A stretch of DNA of 14,675 nt from Nocardioides sp. (GTDB taxonomy: Bacteria > Actinomycetota > Actinomycetes > Propionibacteriales > Nocardioidaceae), in the NCBI GenBank assembly GCA_003519585.1, contig DOWL01000161.1, positions 4,823 to 19,497 on the forward strand. Direction: 5' to 3'. Made by a program: the position numbers and the translations under genes. Under the pieces are notes generated by a model. The model was not told the DNA's origin. It saw only the letters and a list, made by a program, of their open reading frames with translations, and did no database searches. Positions 6,964-12,532 of this stretch are shown here, piece after piece (the stretch's first letter is position 1; every line of letters starts with the position of its first letter).

Positions 6964-7367
6964 CCACCCCTTCCGCACCCCGAAGCCACTACACCGCTCT
7001 CATCTCCAGCGCGATCAGCCCCGAGGACCCGGCGACCTTGGCGCTCGTCGAGCGACTCATGCGCGATCAGACCGGAGGCGTCCTCGACCACCTCGACGCC
7101 TCCACGTTTGACCACCTGGCACGCCAGGCCTACGAGGACGGGCGCGCCTGGGACACCATCGGCGAGATCAACGGCTGCACCCTCGCCGACTACTGCCGAG
7201 CCAACGACCTCACCCAGCCCCCTGGAGCTCGTGATGGACACCGTCTCGAACCTCCGCAACACCACGACCAGGGCAGAGGACGCCACCGCGGCCAGCACCG
7301 CATTCCGCCGCGAACAGCAGCACCTAGGCGCCACCTGCGACTTCCCCGGGTGCGAACGTCACGCTGA
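6960..7367 (+). CDS. Hypothetical protein with probable frameshifted C-terminus
   Basis: As sequenced, this frame gives 135 residues from ATG 6960 (ATGA overlap). Residues 1 to about 86 look genuine: MTTPSAPRSHYTALI, then helical segments around LALVERLMRDQTGG and FDHLARQAYEDGRAW, ending CTLADYCRANDLTQPP. After that the sequence becomes Arg/His/Pro-rich and overlaps the next gene by 134 bases, which is out of keeping with this chain. One extra C in the C5 run at 7218-7222 would end the protein at TGA 7232-7234, overlapping the next ATG as TGATG. I therefore suspect an indel, either real or a sequencing error. I think similar N-terminal sequences occur in actinophage hypothetical proteins, but function is unknown. 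Confidence 0.6.
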   Translation: MTTPSAPRSHYTALISSAISPEDPATLALVERLMRDQTGGVLDHLDASTFDHLARQAYEDGRAWDTIGEINGCTLADYCRANDLTQPPGARDGHRLEPPQHHDQGRGRHRGQHRIPPRTAAPRRHLRLPRVRTSR

Positions 7368-7464
7368 GCTCGGTGGCCGGATGTGCGACTACCACCAGTT
7401 GGTCCGCCTGGCCTCGAACGGCTCGTGGGTCGACGACAGCCGCGCGGACGGAGGTCACGGCTGA
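7234..7464 (+). CDS. Small zinc-finger-like protein (76 aa)
   Basis: This 76-residue protein starts at ATG 7234, with GGAG seven bases upstream. The frame is open further upstream, but the sequence there is shadow of the preceding gene. It carries a C-x4-C...C-x2-H pattern: Cys35 and Cys40 in CDFPGC, then Cys51 and His54 in CDYH. This pattern is common in small zinc-binding phage and plasmid proteins and in segments near HNH nucleases, but no HNH catalytic residues follow. The N-terminal 30 residues are Thr/Ala/Arg-rich. The stop overlaps the next ATG (TGATG). DNA or RNA binding is an inference. Confidence 0.65.
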   Translation: MDTVSNLRNTTTRAEDATAASTAFRREQQHLGATCDFPGCERHAELGGRMCDYHQLVRLASNGSWVDDSRADGGHG

Positions 7465-7769
7465 TGTGCTACCGAGAGACCGCGCACTACGTCGTCCTGT
7501 GCGATCGCTGCGGCCTGGTCGCCCCCGAGGGGACCGGGTGGTGGACGCCCTCGATCGCGGACCAGGCCGCCCTCGAGGCAGGGTGGGAGATGACCGCGAC
7601 CGAGCACCTGTGCCCTGGCTGCGTGATCGCCGGCCACACCGACGAGACCGGGGGAGCATCCGCCGATCGTCCCCCGCTGCCACCGACCGCCGGGGCGCAG
7701 AGACCACCGGACGTCTGCTGGTCGCCGTACACCGCGGCCGCGGCGCGCTCACGGGAGGAGTCGCGGTGA
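7464..7769 (+). CDS. Small zinc-ribbon protein (101 aa)
   Basis: The start at ATG 7464 overlaps the previous stop by one base (TGATG). Two zinc knuckles are visible, Cys13-D-R-Cys16 and Cys50-P-G-Cys53, separated by 33 residues that include GWW and a helix QAALEAGW, giving a classic zinc-ribbon outline. The C-terminal 40 residues are Pro/Ala/Arg-rich and probably disordered. Zinc ribbons of this shape occur in many small phage and plasmid proteins without a known role. It is coupled to the next gene by GTGA. Confidence 0.65.
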   Translation: MCYRETAHYVVLCDRCGLVAPEGTGWWTPSIADQAALEAGWEMTATEHLCPGCVIAGHTDETGGASADRPPLPPTAGAQRPPDVCWSPYTAAAARSREESR

Positions 7770-7894
7770 GCAGCCGCGAGCGGCCGAGCAACGGTCGCCC
7801 AGGGCGGCCTGGTCCGATCCGTCGGCGTCGCGGTCCACGGCAGGCTCCCGCTGCGTACGACTACCAGGACGCCGACAGCGTGGGTTCCCGATGA
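7766..7894 (+). CDS. Small Arg/Pro-rich basic protein (42 aa)
   Basis: This 42-codon frame runs from GTG 7766 (GTGA overlap) to 7894 (ATGA overlap with the next gene). GGGAGGAG at 7753-7760 is a good ribosome site, which supports this start. The product is strongly basic (GRPGRPGPIRRRRGPRQ) with a short acidic tail. No fold is apparent; it could bind nucleic acid through charge. It is too short and simple to assign. Confidence 0.45.
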   Translation: MSSRERPSNGRPGRPGPIRRRRGPRQAPAAYDYQDADSVGSR

Positions 7895-7998
7895 CGATCA
7901 AGGTGCACGGGAAGCCGTGCCCCTCGGACGCGCTGACCGTGTGGCGCTACTGCGATCGCTGCTCTCGGCCCGACTACACGGTTCGGTCCAGCCGATGA
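7891..7998 (+). CDS. Very small CxxC protein (35 aa)
   Basis: This 35-codon frame starts at ATG 7891 (ATGA overlap) and stops inside the next ATGA at 7995-7998. It reads MTIKVHGKPC, a single Cys10, then YCDRCSRPDY with a Cys21/Cys24 knuckle. The knuckle resembles the half-ribbons of its neighbours, so a metal-binding dimer is conceivable. The gene call depends on coupled junctions at both ends and on the Cys motif. Confidence 0.45.
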   Translation: MTIKVHGKPCPSDALTVWRYCDRCSRPDYTVRSSR

Positions 7999-8399
7999 AG
8001 CCTGACGTCGTTACAGTCGGCTCCATGCAGCCCGCCGACGTAACCGCCGCATCCGCCGAGGTGGTGGCGGAGGTCCTTCGCGACCCGGCCACCTTCCTTG
8101 CGGCCGCGGCGGAGGCGGCGCCGGGCTGGTCCGTTCGCTACGGCGGCCCCGAGGGCGTCGCCCAGTTGACAAGCGCACTCCATGAGCATCTGGCTCAACT
8201 GACGCAGAGCAACGCCGCACTGCGGGGGGCGGCGGTGCTCCACCTGGCCACGCACCGCAAGGTTCAACTGCTGACCATCGCGCAGCTGCTCGGAGTGACC
8301 AAGGGCGCGGTGAACCACGTGATTCGGCGCGCCGAGCTGGGCGCCTCCAGTGAGTTCGGGTTCGCCAAACTCGAGGCTCCCGACGCGTGGGATTCCTGA
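7995..8399 (+). CDS. Helix-turn-helix protein (134 aa), putative regulator
   Basis: This is the last gene of the chain. ATG 7995 overlaps the previous stop (ATGA) and gives 134 residues. An alternative ATG at 8025 has a TACAGT (TAnnnT) seven bases upstream at 8012-8017, which would suit a leaderless internal transcript of 124 residues. The N-terminal part is Ala-rich and helical. Residues 91-113 (QLLTIAQLLGVTKGAVNHV and following) have the spacing of a helix-turn-helix of the sigma-region-4 or MerR/TetR kind. There is no ligand domain. It could be the regulator of the tandem operators at 3728-3763, but nothing links them directly. It ends 50 bases from the convergent umuC stop. Confidence 0.6.
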   Translation: MKPDVVTVGSMQPADVTAASAEVVAEVLRDPATFLAAAAEAAPGWSVRYGGPEGVAQLTSALHEHLAQLTQSNAALRGAAVLHLATHRKVQLLTIAQLLGVTKGAVNHVIRRAELGASSEFGFAKLEAPDAWDS

Positions 8400-8410
8400 C
8401 GGCCAGATCC

Positions 8411-8431
8411 GGCGAGGTCAGGGGACCCGCC
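8411..8431. terminator. GC-rich hairpin between convergent genes, possible bidirectional terminator
   Basis: GGCG-A-GGTC (8411-8419) can pair with GACCCGCC (8424-8431) around an AGGG loop, with one bulged A at 8415. It sits in the 50-base gap between the stops of the + strand chain (8399) and the - strand umuC (8450). There is no T-run, so intrinsic termination is uncertain, although hairpins without U-tracts are common in high-GC actinobacteria. Confidence 0.35.
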
Positions 8432-8449
8432 GAGATGGCCAACTGCTCC

Positions 8450-9730
8450 TCAGCGGACGGTGAGGAGCTGGGTCCAGCTGGTTGTACCGGCGGGGGAGAG
8501 CCGTTCACGACGCATGTCCCACCGCCGCCGGTCGCGCAGCCCGGTCGGCCCCCAGCCAACTGCCCCGCGGCCATACCGCCCCGCGAGCTCGTCGAGGGCG
8601 GCAGCCAGCCGGAGTCGAGACGGCGTCTCGCCGGGCCACAGTTGCGGGGTGGCGCCGGCGGGCGACAGGCCGGTGAGAAGGATCCCGGCGCGGTTGTAGG
8701 GCCAGCCTTGGCGCATCTTCGGGAGGACCGCGCGGGCGCTGGTGATGAGCCTGAGCGGGTCGCTGGTTGGGGGGTCGAAGGCGACGGCGGCCGAGTGGTG
8801 GGCGATGTCGTCGCGGAATCGGCTGCTGCTGATCCAGACCTGCATGAGCGCGGTGTCGAGACCGTGGGCGCGGAGACGTCGGGCGGCGGCGGCTGCGTAT
8901 TGTGCCAGCACGCTTCGCATCTCGGCCGAGGTGCTCACCGTGGCGCCGAGCATGCGGGAGTACATCAGCTGCTGGCGGTCCTTGGGGGTGAACCCGACGG
9001 GCATGCAGGGCACGCCGGCGAGCTCGCGCGTGGTTCGCTCGAGGACGACCGACCAGCGGCGTCGCAGGACGCCGGCGTCGGCGAAGGCGAGGTCGGCCGC
9101 GGTGTGGATGCCGAGCCCGGCAAGGCCGGCGGTGAGTCGCGGGCCGATGCCCCAAACCTCCGAGACCGGGGTGGTCGCGAGGAGGTCACCGACGTCGTGA
9201 GGGGACCAGGCGGTGAGATCGACGAGCGGCTGTCCGATCGCTTTGGCGTGTCGTTGGGCGACCTTGGCCAGTGTTTTGGTCGGCCCGATGCCGGCGGCGG
9301 TGGGCAGGCCGGTCCACTGGCGTACGCGGGCCTGGAGGGTGTCTGCGGTCGCGGCCGGGTCTGCGCGGGGGAGCCCGACGAAGGCTTCGTCGACCGAGTA
9401 GGTCTCGGTGGTGGCCGAGATGGTGGCGACGGTCTCGTGGAACCTGCTGGAGAAGGCGCCGTACTCCTCGTAGTTGCTCGACTTGGCGACCAGGTCGGCC
9501 AGGTGGGGCTTGTCGCGGAGTTGGAACCACGGGTCGCCCATCTGCACCCCGAGGGCTTTGGCCTCGTCGGACCCGGCCACGGCGCAGCCGTCGTTGTTGG
9601 ACAGCACGATCACGGCGCGCTCGCGCAGCGCCGGGTCGAGGACGCGCTCGACGGAGACGAACATCGAGCGGACGTCGACAAGGGCGAGTGGTGGGGATGT
9701 GTTGGCGGTGCCCCAGTTGTAGCGAGTCAT
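8450..9730 (-). CDS. umuC: Y-family DNA polymerase V catalytic subunit (UmuC-like)
   Basis: This 426-residue protein matches UmuC (422 in E. coli) in length and layout. ALVDVRSMF has the first metal Asp (D19), with F24 at the steric-gate position that excludes ribonucleotides. VLSNNDGC (42-49) is a UmuC hallmark. YSVDEAF has the catalytic pair D114/E115. A helix-hairpin-helix follows around 188-215 (VWGIGPRLTAGLAGLG). The C-terminal tail WDMRRERLSPAGTTSW resembles the DUF4113 tail of UmuC. The product copies past damaged bases with low fidelity when bound to UmuD'2 and RecA. It starts three bases after the umuD stop, so the two form an operon, presumably under the SOS box at 10146-10163. Plasmids and other mobile elements often carry such mutagenesis operons. 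All visible catalytic residues are intact. Confidence 0.93.
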   Translation of the reverse strand: MTRYNWGTANTSPPLALVDVRSMFVSVERVLDPALRERAVIVLSNNDGCAVAGSDEAKALGVQMGDPWFQLRDKPHLADLVAKSSNYEEYGAFSSRFHETVATISATTETYSVDEAFVGLPRADPAATADTLQARVRQWTGLPTAAGIGPTKTLAKVAQRHAKAIGQPLVDLTAWSPHDVGDLLATTPVSEVWGIGPRLTAGLAGLGIHTAADLAFADAGVLRRRWSVVLERTTRELAGVPCMPVGFTPKDRQQLMYSRMLGATVSTSAEMRSVLAQYAAAAARRLRAHGLDTALMQVWISSSRFRDDIAHHSAAVAFDPPTSDPLRLITSARAVLPKMRQGWPYNRAGILLTGLSPAGATPQLWPGETPSRLRLAAALDELAGRYGRGAVGWGPTGLRDRRRWDMRRERLSPAGTTSWTQLLTVR

Positions 9731-9733
9731 CGG

Positions 9734-10132
9734 CTATCTCGCGATGTTGCGGCGTTCGCGTTCCCCGGCGGGGCCGAGGGGGAGGTGATGCAGGAGCACG
9801 GTTGCGACCCCCCAGGGTTCGACGTCGGAGGTGAGTGGGATCTGCTCGTGGTCGGTGGCCAGCACGGCGACGCCGTCGACGACGTCGAAGCGGCCGAGGC
9901 GACGTTCGTCGTCGAGGAGCACCACGAGAACGCGTCCGGGCGCGGGGGAGAGGGCGCGGTCGACCAGGAGCTCGTCGCCGGCTCGGATGCCCATGCTGGC
10001 TAGTGCGTCCGAGCTGACTCGCAGCACGAAGGTCGAGGTCGGCCGTCTGACGAGGTGCCGGTCGAGCGAGATCTGGCCCTCGAAGTAGTCCTGGGCAGGG
10101 TTGGGGAACGACGCGGTCGTCTCGACCGCCAT
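9734..10132 (-). CDS. umuD: UmuD-like polymerase V subunit lacking the autoprotease dyad
   Basis: From ATG at 10132 the product is 132 residues; ATG at 10165 (143) and the open frame to 10216 (160) are alternatives. I prefer 10132 because the SOS box then lies upstream of the coding region. A stretch starting FPNPAQDYFEGQISLDRHL aligns with E. coli UmuD FPSPAADYVEQRIDLNQLL, and the rest aligns without gaps through GDELLVDRAL. The catalytic Ser60 site (SGDSM) reads SSDAL, so Ser is Ala. The Lys97 site (FTVKKL) reads RRLGRF, so Lys is Gly. There is no Cys-Gly or Ala-Gly cleavage pair before FPNP, and only eight residues precede it. This therefore looks like a UmuD' form made directly by translation. 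It is presumably a structural partner of the adjacent UmuC, perhaps active without RecA-driven cleavage. Confidence 0.85.
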   Translation of the reverse strand: MAVETTASFPNPAQDYFEGQISLDRHLVRRPTSTFVLRVSSDALASMGIRAGDELLVDRALSPAPGRVLVVLLDDERRLGRFDVVDGVAVLATDHEQIPLTSDVEPWGVATVLLHHLPLGPAGERERRNIAR

Positions 10133-10145
10133 CCCCCTCGCGGCG

Positions 10146-10163
10146 GTCGAACGTATGTTCGAC
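10146..10163 (-). promoter_or_regulatory. LexA-type SOS box upstream of umuDC
   Basis: GTCGAAC-GTAT-GTTCGAC is a perfect 7+4+7 palindrome that contains the actinobacterial/Gram-positive SOS consensus CGAACNNNNGTTCG. It lies 14 bases upstream of the preferred umuD start and overlaps the alternative start at 10165. TAnnnT elements on the minus strand occur within it (TACGTT, 10155-10150) and just upstream (TACTCT, 10178-10173), so LexA binding would block either promoter. An offset second palindrome, GTATG-TTCGA-CATAC (10153-10167), overlaps it. Confidence 0.85.
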
Positions 10164-10262
10164 ATACTGTGAAGAGTATCGCCCGGTAAGGCCGCCGCTG
10201 AACCACCGACGACCACCGCCAGCAGGCCGCCTCATTCGCCTCCTTGTGTCGGCCGAGTGCCG

Positions 10263-10268
10263 TAGTTT
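10263..10268 (+). promoter_or_regulatory. Candidate -10 element for a leaderless transcript of the nuclease module
   Basis: TAGTTT fits the TAnnnT -10 pattern and ends six bases before the ATG at 10275. No Shine-Dalgarno sequence precedes that ATG. Leaderless mRNAs are common in actinobacteria, so transcription may begin at or next to the start codon. No good -35 was found at the usual distance. Confidence 0.4.
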
Positions 10269-10274
10269 CTGGCC

Positions 10275-11042
10275 ATGACCAGTCAGGGCCGTGGGACGAT
10301 TCAGTTCACGCTGAACGGCCAGCGCTACGAGCTTGCGCGTGAGGACGTAGAGATCCGTCTGACCGACGTGGCTCCCGACGCGATCCGCAAGCACGCGGTG
10401 AGGATCAACGACACCTGGTATCCCGCGATCCAGGCCTTCGAGGTGGCCACGGGGATCCCGCGGTCTGAGTTCATCTCCCATACCGCTCGCCGGCACCTGG
10501 CGGCATTGGGGTTCGAGGTCGCCGGCAACGTCGAGCCGCGGACGACGTCACCGACCGCCCCCGCAGCGCCGGCCGCGGCCGCCGCCGGGCCTGCTCCCAC
10601 CGGGCTTGAGCTCGGAGGGGAGTGGCACACCGAAGCCAACGTCCAGGCCGCCCTGGTCACGGCGCTGGCGGCCGAGGGATGGCGCATCCGCTCGGTGGCC
10701 AACACCGCGACCAAGGAGCACGGCATCGACGTGATCGCCTCCCACGACGGCCGGACCGTCGGTGTGGAGGTCAAGGGGTTCCCCAGCCGCAACTACGCAG
10801 ACCCGGCGCGCGCCGGCGAGGCCAAGCGCACCAGCCCGAGCACCCAGGCCGGCCATTGGTACTCCCAAGCTGTGCTGGCCGCGATGCGGCTGCGCGGGAA
10901 GGAGCCGGACTGGGGCAGCGTCATCGCCCTGCCGGACTTCCCCCGCTACCGCGACCTGCACGCCGAGACGGCCGGCTCGCTGGCCGCGGCGCAGATCGAG
11001 GTCTGGTGGGTGGACCAGACCGGCGCGGTGCACCGCGGGTGA
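10275..11042 (+). CDS. PD-(D/E)xK restriction-like nuclease
   Basis: This 255-residue protein has two parts. The N-terminal domain (1-85) includes a YPAIQAFEVATG segment, then SEFISHTARRHLAALGF. It looks like a compact helical domain of the kind fused to restriction-like proteins, but I cannot name it. A Pro/Ala linker (88-110) follows. The C-terminal nuclease core has HTE with Glu120 in the first helix, GIDVIAS with Asp152, and GVEVKGF with Glu165 and Lys167, giving the E...D...ExK layout of Mrr/Holliday-junction-resolvase-type PD-(D/E)xK enzymes. The catalytic residues appear intact, so it should cut DNA; the substrate is unknown. No ribosome site is visible and the gene may be leaderless. 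It overlaps the next gene as TGATG, so the two products probably act together. Confidence 0.8.
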   Translation: MTSQGRGTIQFTLNGQRYELAREDVEIRLTDVAPDAIRKHAVRINDTWYPAIQAFEVATGIPRSEFISHTARRHLAALGFEVAGNVEPRTTSPTAPAAPAAAAAGPAPTGLELGGEWHTEANVQAALVTALAAEGWRIRSVANTATKEHGIDVIASHDGRTVGVEVKGFPSRNYADPARAGEAKRTSPSTQAGHWYSQAVLAAMRLRGKEPDWGSVIALPDFPRYRDLHAETAGSLAAAQIEVWWVDQTGAVHRG

Positions 11043-11737
11043 TGATCCCGCGGTGGTACCGCCGGCCTGGCGAAGAGGGTGTGGTGCTCCGGAAGGCGCC
11101 GCGGCTGGCCAGCTGGAACAAGTCGACTGACCCTGACCAGGTCAGGCTGCGCGAGTACCTCGACGACACCGCACAGCTGGTGAAGCACCGCCCGGCACCC
11201 GGCGGCCCCTGGTCGCTGTTGCTCGAGGTCGGTCTGCCGGCCGGGCGCGACCTGGTCGACATGGCTGACCTGGACAACTACGCCTTCCCGCTGGCCACCC
11301 GGCTCCGCGACGAGGACCTGGTGTCGGTGTGGTGCACCAAGAGGCACGCCGACACTTCACGTGTCGTCATCGCCCCCGCAGCCGAGAGTGCGGGACCCGG
11401 CACCACGACCTACACGGTCCGCACCACCGCCTCGGCGACGACAACTGCTTACAAGGAGCAGGTCCGGTCGGCGGTCGTCGACGCCGCCGCGATTCCCACC
11501 GGGGCCGTCCGGCTGCAGCTGGCGTTCGTCGTCGGCCCGCGGCGCAACTGGCTGAACCTGTGGAAGCCCACGATCGACGCACTTGACCCACTCCTGGGTC
11601 GCACTCGCGAGGACCGCGACTGGCACCCGCAGGACGGCAGGATCACTGACCTCGGTCTCCACGTCGCCGTCGACCCATCGCTGGGTCACGACATCGTGGT
11701 CGGCATCGCCGCGGCCGCGGCGTCCTCGTGCCACTGA
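11042..11737 (+). CDS. Partner protein with RusA-like features, possibly duplicated
   Basis: This 231-residue protein is co-translated with the nuclease (ATG 11042 in a TGATG overlap; GTG 11039 would add one residue). I do not recognise the family directly. Two halves resemble the RusA resolvase pattern. In the first, LLLEVGLP is followed by ADLDNYAF (D76, D78, N79), like the DxDN of RusA, then RDEDLVSVWCTKR like its DDxQV strand. In the second, VRLQLAFVVGPRRNW, then LNLWKPTIDAL resembling the N-L-x-K-x-x-x-D-A-L helix of RusA, then QDGRITDLGLH. The second half lacks the DxD acids and the first lacks the Lys. A single chain mimicking the RusA homodimer is an inference. It could instead be a non-catalytic specificity or immunity partner. 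Confidence 0.5.
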   Translation: MIPRWYRRPGEEGVVLRKAPRLASWNKSTDPDQVRLREYLDDTAQLVKHRPAPGGPWSLLLEVGLPAGRDLVDMADLDNYAFPLATRLRDEDLVSVWCTKRHADTSRVVIAPAAESAGPGTTTYTVRTTASATTTAYKEQVRSAVVDAAAIPTGAVRLQLAFVVGPRRNWLNLWKPTIDALDPLLGRTREDRDWHPQDGRITDLGLHVAVDPSLGHDIVVGIAAAAASSCH

Positions 11738-11743
11738 CGGCGC

Positions 11744-11765
11744 AGCACGCTCGCGCCGGCGTGCT
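11744..11765. terminator. Hairpin between the two convergent nuclease modules
   Basis: AGCACGC (11744-11750) pairs perfectly with GCGTGCT (11759-11765) around an eight-base loop, just after the + strand stop at 11737. A second short GC hairpin (11811-11824) follows before the convergent - strand stop at 11849. Neither has a T-run. Termination from both sides is plausible from position. Confidence 0.4.
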
Positions 11766-11848
11766 CGACGCGACCTTGGCGAGGGTGTGCCATGGGCGGC
11801 GATCCAGCGTGCGCGGCCCCGCGCGCGGCCTCGACCGCCGGCGGTGAG

Positions 11849-12532
11849 CTACAGGAGGGCGGGGCGGGTGCGGTAGACCTGAACCTGGTCACGCAGTTCG
11901 CTACCGGCAATCGTCAGACCGGCGTACGCCGCGGCCGCGGCCGCGAGGTTGAACGACGACGATGGTGCGCACACGACGTCGGACGCGCTCAAGGTGCCCT
12001 CCTCCAGGCGGTCGGCGAAGGTATCGGCAGCTGCGGCCGCGTCCGCTGCGTGCTGGGTGATCCCCGCGGGGACGGGCTTGCCGGTCCCGGAAACGAACGC
12101 CTCCCACACGAACAACTCGGCGTCCCCGGCCAGCCACGGCTCCGGCCGGGTGGTGCACCGCAACGCGGGCCGCCCGGATCCGACGCGCTCGAGCACCCAC
12201 GCCATCTGCACCAGCCCGGTTGCCAGGGCGCCGCTGCCGGCGCCGGCAGACCACGGCCGCGAGCGACCGTCAGCGGTCTCGCCCTGGCGGGCCTGTCCCA
12301 GTGTCTTCCAGCCGTCGACGGGTCCAACGGGACTGACCGGAACCATCAGCGGAGCCTCGAAGCCAAGCGCGACCGGCACGCCTGAGTCGATGGCCTCGAG
12401 CACGGCGAGGGCGGCGCCCTCGGGGTGCGTGCCGCCCTCGCCAACCGGGCGTCGCCCTGGTAGATCGAGGCCTGCCCAGGCGAAGTTGGTCCGTACCGAC
12501 CCGACGTCGACGGCGACGACTCGTGGTGCCAT
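11849..12532 (-). CDS. RNase H-fold (RuvC-like) protein
   Basis: This 227-residue protein has its ATG at 12532, overlapping the Mrr-like stop as TGATG, and is the last gene of the minus module. The N-terminus VVAVDVGSVRTNFAWAGLD carries Asp9 in the first strand, typical of RNase H-like folds. VALGFEAPLMVPV places Glu59 after a later strand. QHAADAAAAADTF (His161, Asp164) has the H-x-x-D-A pattern seen at the RuvC third active-site motif. Together these suggest a RuvC/RNase H-like nuclease or a nuclease-derived protein. The family is not identified, and an actin-like ATPase is less likely because no phosphate-binding glycine motif is clear. Co-translation with the Mrr-like gene suggests a shared job. 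Confidence 0.6.
   Translation of the reverse strand: MAPRVVAVDVGSVRTNFAWAGLDLPGRRPVGEGGTHPEGAALAVLEAIDSGVPVALGFEAPLMVPVSPVGPVDGWKTLGQARQGETADGRSRPWSAGAGSGALATGLVQMAWVLERVGSGRPALRCTTRPEPWLAGDAELFVWEAFVSGTGKPVPAGITQHAADAAAAADTFADRLEEGTLSASDVVCAPSSSFNLAAAAAAYAGLTIAGSELRDQVQVYRTRPALL

Noticed and set aside
8387..10003. A 538-codon plus-strand frame
   Set aside because: It is the complement of umuC and umuD, whose motifs are unmistakable on the minus strand; its product is Gly/Glu/Asp-rich with no fold.
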